Positions 1 through 4,066 of a DNA stretch of 5,700 bases are shown piece after piece. Numbering within the stretch: position 1 is the stretch's first letter; each line of letters opens with the position of its first letter. Made by a program: the position numbers and the translations under genes. Under the pieces are notes generated by a model. That model searched no databases. It was not told where the DNA came from and worked only from the letters and a program-made list of their open reading frames with translations. The DNA lies in assembly GCA_934645275.1 (NCBI GenBank), contig CAKUDW010000142.1, positions 1 to 5,700 of the forward strand, written 5' to 3'. The stretch is from an uncultured Clostridia bacterium. GTDB lineage: Bacteria; Bacillota_A; Clostridia; Christensenellales; Aristaeellaceae.

Positions 1-9
1 CGACTCCAC

Positions 10-51
10 GTTCGAGAGGGCTTCGCACTCTCGAACTCTTCTGTTTTTTTT
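10..51 (+). terminator. Intrinsic terminator for a rightward gene left of the window
   Basis: A perfect 9-bp stem (GTTCGAGAG at 10-18 with CTCTCGAAC at 28-36) encloses a 9-nt loop. A run of eight T (44-51) follows after seven bases. The T-run lies on the plus side only, so this would end a rightward transcript whose gene is outside the window. The gap between stem and T-run is longer than ideal, which lowers confidence. The GTTCGA could suggest a tRNA T-arm, but the loop and flanks do not fit one. Confidence 0.6.
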
Positions 52-61
52 CGACAGACTA

Positions 62-104
62 AAGCCGCTCGCCTGATAAAACAGGGCGAGCGGCTTGCTA
101 TTTT
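62..104. terminator. Strong hairpin between convergent units, probable terminator
   Basis: A perfect 12-bp GC-rich stem pairs AAGCCGCTCGCC (62-73) with GGCGAGCGGCTT (85-96) around an 11-nt A-rich loop. On the plus strand it is followed by TTGCTATTTT, a moderate T-tract. On the minus strand it is followed by TTTAG only, after the A/T pairs at the stem base. It lies about 65 bases past the stop of the minus-strand hydrolase gene, where the end of that operon's transcript is expected. It may therefore work in both directions. The fold is certain on paper; the direction of action is inferred. Confidence 0.6.
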
Positions 105-160
105 AGAATTAGCAAAACCGGAGCAGCGGCTCTTGTAGAGAGACGCCGATAATTCTTATT

Positions 161-688
161 CTATTCCACGCCAATCTGGCAGCTGCGCATGGTTTCCAGC
201 GCGGCGCTGTGCTTTTCAGGCGTTACACCCGCGCAGCAGGCCGCGTCTACACGGATGTCGGCCTCGGGAAAGTTTGCCTTGAGAATCAGCGCGTTTGAAA
301 CCACGCAGATATCGGTACACAGCCCGATCAGTTCGATGGACAAAGCCTCGTTTCCGGTCATGGATTCGGCGATCAGCTGCGGCAGCTCCAGTGAGCCGAA
401 GCTCGGCTTTTCCACCACCGCATAGCGGCGGCCCTCCAGCGCGGCGTTGATCTCGTCGTTCAGCCGCCAGCCGGGCGTATTGCGAATGCAGTGCGGCACG
501 GGCAGGTTTCGTCCCTCGCTGGTGCTCAGGTAGTTTTCAAAGTGCGTGTCCAGCGTCACATAAATATCGCCGCTGAAGGCGCGAATTTTTGCCGCGGCGG
601 CGGGCACGATGGCCTGCGCCTCGGGCGTGCCCAGCGCGCCGTCCACAAAGTCGCGCTGCATGTCCACGACAACCAGTATGTTCTTCAT
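161..688 (-). CDS. Nicotinamidase/isochorismatase-like cysteine hydrolase
   Basis: This 175-residue cytoplasmic protein of the isochorismatase-like hydrolase superfamily has the normal length for a small nicotinamidase. The catalytic triad is visible: D9 in VVDMQRDF, K94 in VVEKPSFGS and C128 in GLCTDICVV; the L123-C124 step matches the family's cis-peptide position. D47, H49, E58 and H66 have nearly the Asp-His-Glu-His spacing I recall for the metal site of the Streptococcus pneumoniae nicotinamidase, and DTHFEN resembles its DAHEEN. Hydrolysis of nicotinamide to nicotinate in NAD salvage (pncA-like) is thus plausible, but other amides are possible and I assign no symbol. The ATG overlaps the kinase stop by 4 bp (ATGA). 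The only upstream purine stretch is a weak GAGCAG, so translation probably depends on coupling. It is the last gene of the regulator-kinase operon. Family is confident; substrate is not. Confidence 0.9.
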   Translation of the reverse strand: MKNILVVVDMQRDFVDGALGTPEAQAIVPAAAAKIRAFSGDIYVTLDTHFENYLSTSEGRNLPVPHCIRNTPGWRLNDEINAALEGRRYAVVEKPSFGSLELPQLIAESMTGNEALSIELIGLCTDICVVSNALILKANFPEADIRVDAACCAGVTPEKHSAALETMRSCQIGVE

Positions 689-2169
689 TGCTTTTTCTGC
701 TCGCTTTCCGGCTCGCGGTGCACCGTGAAACTGAAGGCGCTCCCCTCGCCCTTTTTGCTTTCAACCCAAATCTGTTCATCCATCCGGTTCAGTAGCTCGC
801 GGGCAATGGAAAGTCCCAGCCCGGAGCCCTTGCCGCTGTGCGCCTTGTCCACCTTGTAGAAGCGGTCGAACACATAGGGCAGGTCTTCCTCGGAAATGCC
901 GATGCCGCTGTCGCGCACGGTGATGACGACCTTCTCGTCGTCCCACTGCACTTCCACGCTCACCGAGCCCTGTTCGGTGTATTTGATGGCGTTGTCCAGC
1001 AGAATGATCAGCATCTGCTCCACGCGATCGGCGTTGGCGTACACTGTGGGGCAGCCGGACAGGTCCTCGGGAATGTTCAGCGCCAGATCGTGTTCCTCGG
1101 CGATCACGCGGTAGCGATCGCATACGTCGTAGATCAGGTCGTCCAGCGCCATCTTCTGCTTCTGGATGGCTACGCCGCCGCTCTGCAGGCGTGAAAGCTC
1201 TAACTGGTCGTTGATAAGCCGCGACAGACGCATGACCTCGCGCAGAATGATATCGTAGTAGCGCATGCGGTCTTCTTCGGAAGTCACCATGCCCTCTTTC
1301 AAGGGCTCTATCAGCGCGCGCACCGCCGTCAGCGGCGTGCGCAGCTCGTGGCTCACGTTGGAAACGTATTCGCGCCGCGTGCGTTCCAGCCGCTCGGATT
1401 GCGTAATATCGCTAAACAGACCCACAGCGCCCGCAATTGCGCCGATTTCATCCACAATGGGCGTGATCGTGAGCCGGATAATCATGTCCCGGCTGGTGAT
1501 ATTGCGCGTGGCGGCCTCGCCCGATTTGATGACCGCGTCGAAGTCCTCCCACACAGTCTTGTCCGGCACATATTTCATGCGCGGATCCGGCAGACCCACC
1601 GATACGCGGCTCTGTTCGAACATGCCGGAAATCGCGGGGTTCATGTGCGTGATCAGCCCGGCGGCGTCTATGGCGATAATGCCCTCTGAAAGGCCGTTGA
1701 GCATGTGTTTTAAGCGGTTGCGCTCCACAATCAGCATGTACATGTTGCGCGAAAGCTGATAGGACAGGTTGTTCAGCGCGCGTCCCAGCTCGCCCAGCTC
1801 GTCCGGCGCGTTTTCATCGGCATGCGCGTCAAAATCGCCCCCGGCCACGCGCGTGGCCACGTCCCGAAGCGCCGATACCTGCTTGACGCTCTTCATCAGC
1901 AGCCATTTGCACAGCGGAAAAGCCGCCGCGCACGCCGCGATAAAGCCCGCCACCAGGCCAATGGAGCCCGCCCAGCGGCCCGCGCCCAGCCGCTCGGACA
2001 GATGGTACGCCGGCGCGCCCACGATGACCGCCACCAGAAAAACGCCCGCGGTAAACAATACAGCGCGCTGAATCAGCACGCTGTGATTTCCCGCCCGCGC
2101 GGGCTTTTTAGATTCGACAGCGTCTGCGTCCGCGATTCGGCCGGACGAAGCTTGCCGCTTGTTTTTCAT
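685..2169 (-). CDS. Membrane sensor histidine kinase (TM-TM-HAMP-PAS-HisKA-HATPase)
   Basis: This 494-residue sensor kinase is expected to autophosphorylate on His and pass the phosphate to the regulator encoded just upstream. A basic, hydrophilic N-terminus (1-34) is followed by TM1 (about 35-57), a loop of only about 10 residues, TM2 (about 68-92) and a HAMP linker (about 88-142). A PAS domain (about 150-257, starting LNGLSEGIIAID) comes next. The HisKA domain has H274 in SNVSHELRTPL. The ATPase domain shows the N box (LLDNAIKYT, 390-398), G1 (DSGIGI, 420-425), F box (FDRFYK, 434-439) and G2 (GSGLGLSIA, 448-456). The layout resembles PhoR/WalK-class kinases but lacks an extracellular sensor domain, so the signal is probably read in the membrane or by PAS. 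The start overlaps the regulator stop by 1 bp (TAATG), with GAGGT nine bases ahead (2179-2183). The signal is unknown. Confidence 0.97.
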   Translation of the reverse strand: MKNKRQASSGRIADADAVESKKPARAGNHSVLIQRAVLFTAGVFLVAVIVGAPAYHLSERLGAGRWAGSIGLVAGFIAACAAAFPLCKWLLMKSVKQVSALRDVATRVAGGDFDAHADENAPDELGELGRALNNLSYQLSRNMYMLIVERNRLKHMLNGLSEGIIAIDAAGLITHMNPAISGMFEQSRVSVGLPDPRMKYVPDKTVWEDFDAVIKSGEAATRNITSRDMIIRLTITPIVDEIGAIAGAVGLFSDITQSERLERTRREYVSNVSHELRTPLTAVRALIEPLKEGMVTSEEDRMRYYDIILREVMRLSRLINDQLELSRLQSGGVAIQKQKMALDDLIYDVCDRYRVIAEEHDLALNIPEDLSGCPTVYANADRVEQMLIILLDNAIKYTEQGSVSVEVQWDDEKVVITVRDSGIGISEEDLPYVFDRFYKVDKAHSGKGSGLGLSIARELLNRMDEQIWVESKKGEGSAFSFTVHREPESEQKKQ

Positions 2170-2864
2170 TATCCGTTGACCTCAAAGCGATAGCCAACGC
2201 CGTATACCGTCTTCAAAGCCCACGGCACGTTTTCCTGCGGCAGCTTCTGGCGGATGCGCTTAATATGCGCGTCCACGGTGCGGGTATCGCCAAAGTAGTC
2301 GTAGCCCCATACGCGGGAAAGAATCTGCTCGCGCGAATAGACCTGGCCCACGTTTGAACAGAGCATGTGCAGAATTTCAACTTCCTTGGGCGTGCAGGGA
2401 ATCACCTTGCCCGCGGCCTTCACCTGGTAATTCTCCAGGCTGATTTCCAGCTGCGGCAGGCGAATGATGGAGGAATCCTCGTCGCCCGGTTTTTCGCTGA
2501 AGCGGCGCAGCACCGCCTTGATGCGGGCCAATACTTCGCGCGGGCTGAAAGGCTTCACGATATAATCGTCCGCGCCCAGTTCCAGACCCAGTATGCGGTC
2601 AATTTCCTCGCCCTTGGCCGTGAGCATGATGATGGGCGTGGAACTGTTCTGCCGAATCTGGCGGCAAACGTCCAATCCGGAAACCTTGGGCATCATCAGA
2701 TCCAGCACCATCAGATCGGGATGGAGGCTTTCAAACATCTCCAGTGCCTGCTGGCCGTCATAGGCGCTCTGGTGCTCATAGCCCTCGCTGCTCAGATACA
2801 GGCCCAGCGATTCGTGTACCACCGGATCGTCGTCTGCAATCAGAATCAGAGGATACATCGACAT
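2169..2864 (-). CDS. OmpR/PhoB-family response regulator
   Basis: This 231-residue two-component regulator binds DNA after phosphorylation. The receiver domain (about 5-122) has the acidic pocket (D11-D13), phospho-acceptor D55 in VLDLMMPK, T82 and K104 in VKPFSP. The winged-helix domain (about 132-229) ends in the typical TVYGVGYRFE strand-turn, with TRTVDAHIKRIRQKL as the likely recognition helix. I chose the ATG at 2864 because GGGGTGG lies just upstream and the transcript from the promoter at 2897-2925 should begin near 2890. That places the in-frame ATG at 2894 before the RNA start. An ATG two codons later (2858) is also possible. It is the first gene of the operon, and its stop is fused to the kinase start. 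An 11-bp direct repeat in the control region fits the binding pattern of this family, so autoregulation is plausible. It resembles PhoP/WalR-type regulators, but the specific identity cannot be set. Confidence 0.96.
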   Translation of the reverse strand: MSMYPLILIADDDPVVHESLGLYLSSEGYEHQSAYDGQQALEMFESLHPDLMVLDLMMPKVSGLDVCRQIRQNSSTPIIMLTAKGEEIDRILGLELGADDYIVKPFSPREVLARIKAVLRRFSEKPGDEDSSIIRLPQLEISLENYQVKAAGKVIPCTPKEVEILHMLCSNVGQVYSREQILSRVWGYDYFGDTRTVDAHIKRIRQKLPQENVPWALKTVYGVGYRFEVNG

Positions 2865-2896
2865 AAAACCACCCCAATTTTCACAATTATACATTT

Positions 2897-2925
2897 ATTA
2901 TATACATATTTTCCGTTCCTTTCAA
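2897..2925 (-). promoter_or_regulatory. Sigma-A-type promoter of the regulator-kinase-hydrolase operon
   Basis: Read on the minus strand, TTGAAA (2925-2920) is followed by a 17-bp spacer and a perfect TATAAT (2902-2897). The RNA would start near 2890, giving a leader of about 26 nt before the regulator ATG at 2864. A second TATAAT at 2891-2886 has only GGAAAA at the matching -35 spacing, so it is less likely to be used. Confidence 0.8.
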
Positions 2926-2955
2926 CCTTTCGAGGAATAAGCCTAGATTTCTTCG

Positions 2956-2974
2956 AATTCGACAGAAATTCGAC
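2956..2974. promoter_or_regulatory. Direct repeat AATTCGAC with 11-bp period, candidate regulator box
   Basis: AATTCGAC occurs at 2956-2963 and again at 2967-2974, a period of 11 bp or about one helical turn. Tandem half-sites with this period are the usual target shape for OmpR/PhoB-family regulators, one of which is encoded divergently about 90 bp away. More TTCGA copies stand at 2929 and 2953. That it binds this regulator is inference. Confidence 0.4.
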
Positions 2975-2984
2975 GACACATAAT
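2958..2984 (+). promoter_or_regulatory. Weak candidate promoter of the divergent helical-protein gene
   Basis: CATAAT (2979-2984) matches five of six bases of a -10 box. The best -35 is TTCGAC (2958-2963), at a short 15-bp spacing. The position fits the gene at 3037, with a leader of about 45 nt. The poor -35 suggests a promoter needing an activator, or a different sigma factor. It overlaps both the direct repeat and the inverted repeat. Confidence 0.3.
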
Positions 2985-2990
2985 TTCTGT
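2962..2990. promoter_or_regulatory. Inverted repeat in the divergent control region, candidate operator
   Basis: ACAGAAATT (2962-2970) and AATTTCTGT (2982-2990) form a perfect 9-bp inverted repeat with an 11-nt centre. Pairing can extend to CGACAGAAATT/AATTTCTGTTCG with one bulged base. The right arm covers most of the candidate -10 box CATAAT, so a protein bound here could block the rightward promoter. In RNA it could instead form a leader hairpin upstream of the ribosome site. No T-run follows, so it is not a terminator. Confidence 0.45.
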
Positions 2991-3036
2991 TCGGAGGAGA
3001 AAAAATATTCGTGAAAAAAACGGGAGGTGACGCAAT

Positions 3037-3480
3037 ATGAATCAAACTGAAAACCTGCTTCAGGCAATCTGGGAAAACGGGCGCATGGGCGAGGACGCGC
3101 TGAAGCTGCTCATTGACGATTGCTCGGATAAGCTGCGGCAAGATATGGCCGCGCAGAAGGCGCGCTATGCGGACGCGGCGCGCGACGCCGAACAGCGGCT
3201 CTACCAGATGAACCTGAAGCCGCGTGGCCGCGGCCCCGCCGCCCGCGCCGGACTGTGGATGGGCATGCGCATGAATACGCTCACCGATAAGAGCGAGGCG
3301 CACATCGCCGATATCCTGGTGCAGGGCGCAACCATGGGCATACTCGATCTCACCAAGGCTCGCAATTCCAACCCTGATGCGGATGCGAACGCGCAGGGCA
3401 TGGCCGCGGCGCTGATCGAAGGCCAGCAGGCGTTCATCGATTGCATGAAGGCCTATCTATATCAGGAAACGGCGAAGTGA
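3037..3480 (+). CDS. Conserved-looking all-helical protein of unknown function
   Basis: I do not recognise a characterised family. This 147-residue soluble protein has no signal peptide or membrane segment. It appears to be four long helices: about 3-28, 29-58, 69-110 and 113-144. A stretch rich in Arg, Gly and Pro (NLKPRGRGPAAR, 59-70) separates the second and third, suggesting an up-down four-helix bundle like ferritin-like DUF proteins of Clostridia. I recall similar uncharacterised clostridial proteins with a W-x-G-x-x-M-N-T-L-x-D-K-S motif (74-86) and a QGATMGILDLTKA segment (96-108). The ferritin ExxH metal motif is not seen; the nearest is E87-A-H89. A strong GGGAGGTGA site ends seven bases before the ATG, which makes the gene convincing. 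It stands alone and is divergent from the two-component operon, with which it may share control. Hairpins at 3561 and 3643 could end its transcript. Confidence 0.85.
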   Translation: MNQTENLLQAIWENGRMGEDALKLLIDDCSDKLRQDMAAQKARYADAARDAEQRLYQMNLKPRGRGPAARAGLWMGMRMNTLTDKSEAHIADILVQGATMGILDLTKARNSNPDADANAQGMAAALIEGQQAFIDCMKAYLYQETAK

Positions 3481-3560
3481 TTCGCCTTTTACCGGCAAAG
3501 CATGCGGCATGGCCGCGGCGGATACGAAAGTAGGAGAGCCCAAGGAAGCTGAATTTTCCA

Positions 3561-3598
3561 CGAACACCGGCCGTCGAAAAGACGGCCGGTATTCGTTT
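3561..3598 (+). terminator. Strong hairpin after the helical-protein gene, probable terminator
   Basis: ACCGGCCGTC (3566-3575) pairs perfectly with GACGGCCGGT (3581-3590) over a GAAAA loop. After one C/A mismatch the stem extends by CGAA/TTCG to 3561-3595. Only TTT follows, so termination may be partial. It lies 85 bases after the stop at 3480. A possible alternative is a structured 3' end that stabilises the mRNA. Confidence 0.5.
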
Positions 3599-3642
3599 AA
3601 AGACAATAATGAAAACGAGCGCGTAGGAATTGAAGCTGAAGC

Positions 3643-3674
3643 GTCGCCGGTAAATCGAGGCGGTCTTTTATTTT
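3643..3674 (+). terminator. Second, weaker candidate terminator
   Basis: GTCGCC (3643-3648) can pair with GGCGGT (3659-3664), including two G-T wobbles, around a 10-nt loop. It is followed at once by CTTTTATTTT (3665-3674). The stem is short, but the T-tract is better than that of the hairpin at 3561. The two may act as a tandem pair insulating alaS from upstream reading. Confidence 0.4.
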
Positions 3675-3694
3675 GCCATATGCCGCGGCGTTAT

Positions 3695-3713
3695 CGTCCG
3701 CACAGGGCGGACG
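3695..3713. repeat. Short perfect inverted repeat just upstream of the alaS promoter
   Basis: CGTCCGC (3695-3701) and GCGGACG (3707-3713) form a 7-bp perfect inverted repeat with a 5-nt centre. It ends six bases before the -35 box. No T-run follows on either side. It could be a protein site at the promoter or chance in GC-rich DNA. Nothing else gene-like is seen in 3600-3719. Confidence 0.3.
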
Positions 3714-3719
3714 CAAGCC

Positions 3720-3748
3720 TTGACTTTTAACCTTCTTATTGTTATAAT
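3720..3748 (+). promoter_or_regulatory. Sigma-A-type promoter of the T-box/alaS transcript
   Basis: TTGACT (3720-3725) is followed by a 17-bp A/T-rich spacer and a perfect TATAAT (3743-3748). The RNA should start near 3755, just before the first helix of the T-box leader. The dip in GC content against the very GC-rich flanks supports it. Confidence 0.85.
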
Positions 3749-3754
3749 AACGGC

Positions 3755-4030
3755 GATACATAAAGGCATACGGGGAAATAGTTTCCGGCGTGCGCGCGAG
3801 CAACAGAGAGCGGCTCCTCAGGCTGAAAGGGCGGCGTGCGCGGCGACGGCAAACGGCCATCCCCGGCGGGAAGAAGGCGCTTCTTCCCCGGCTTCGCGCA
3901 GGAAATGGCGCGGCGGCGGCCCCCGTTACGGGCGATTGAGTGGGTTTTCCGTGCGCGTGCGCGGAGGACCAATCAGGGTGGTACCGCGAACGGCATCTTT
4001 TCGTCCTTGAGGGTGAGAGATGCATTTTTT
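3755..4030 (+). promoter_or_regulatory. T-box riboswitch (alanine-type) of alaS
   Basis: This RNA leader senses uncharged tRNA and lets alaS be read when alanyl-tRNA is scarce. The diagnostic AGGGTGGTACCGCG stands at 3975-3988. Its TGGT (3979-3982) can pair with the ACCA end of a tRNA with A73, as expected for tRNA-Ala. I fold Stem I with a base CGGGGA/TCCCCG (3771-3776 with 3860-3865) and GTTT/AAAC plus CCG/CGG above. This leaves GGCCA (3855-3859), so the specifier would be GCC (3856-3858), an alanine codon followed by a purine. AGAGAGC (3805-3811) and GGCTGAAAG (3821-3829) look like the distal AG-bulge and loop. Other helices are GGGAAGAA/TTCTTCCC (3868-3888) and a 12-bp Stem III (3943-3954 with 3959-3970). 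TTACGGGCGATTGAGTGG (3926-3943) recalls the Stem II pseudoknot element. Family certain; my fold is by eye. Confidence 0.93.
3993..4030 (+). terminator. T-box-controlled leader terminator
   Basis: GCATCT (3993-3998) pairs with AGATGC (4018-4023), with weaker pairs above, and is followed by six T (4025-4030). In the competing antiterminator AGGG (3975-3978) pairs with TCCT (4004-4007), using bases from the upper part of this hairpin. Binding of uncharged tRNA to TGGT should favour the antiterminator. The end lies about 37 bases before the alaS ATG. Confidence 0.85.
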
Positions 4031-4066
4031 GTCCGACGATAGAGCTATATAAGGAGAAGATCAAGC

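Noticed and set aside
10..36. Possible tRNA T-arm or tRNA 3' end (GTTCGA)
   Set aside because: The stem is 9 bp with a 9-nt loop, there is no CCA or acceptor strand, and a T-run follows. A terminator fits better.
51..59. TTCGACAGA at the left end matching 2958-2966 in the operator region
   Set aside because: A single shared 9-mer between two intergenic areas is expected by chance, and neither the 11-bp direct repeat nor the inverted repeat is present here.
838..1194. Plus-strand open frames across the kinase (also 1265-1759 and 1822-2193)
   Set aside because: They oppose a kinase whose H, N, G1, F and G2 boxes are all intact, so they are shadows.
2865..2894. Upstream in-frame ATG giving ten extra residues to the response regulator
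   Set aside because: It lies ahead of the predicted RNA start near 2890 and has no ribosome site, and receiver domains normally begin only a few residues before the LILIADDD strand. The ATG at 2864 has GGGGTGG ahead of it.
3037..3480. Calling the helical protein a true ferritin or rubrerythrin
   Set aside because: No ExxH metal motif is present; only the overall helix pattern is similar.
3509..3730. Open frame of 73 codons on the plus strand after the helical-protein gene
   Set aside because: It has no ribosome site, spans two hairpins and runs into the -35 box of the alaS promoter. The translation resembles nothing I know.
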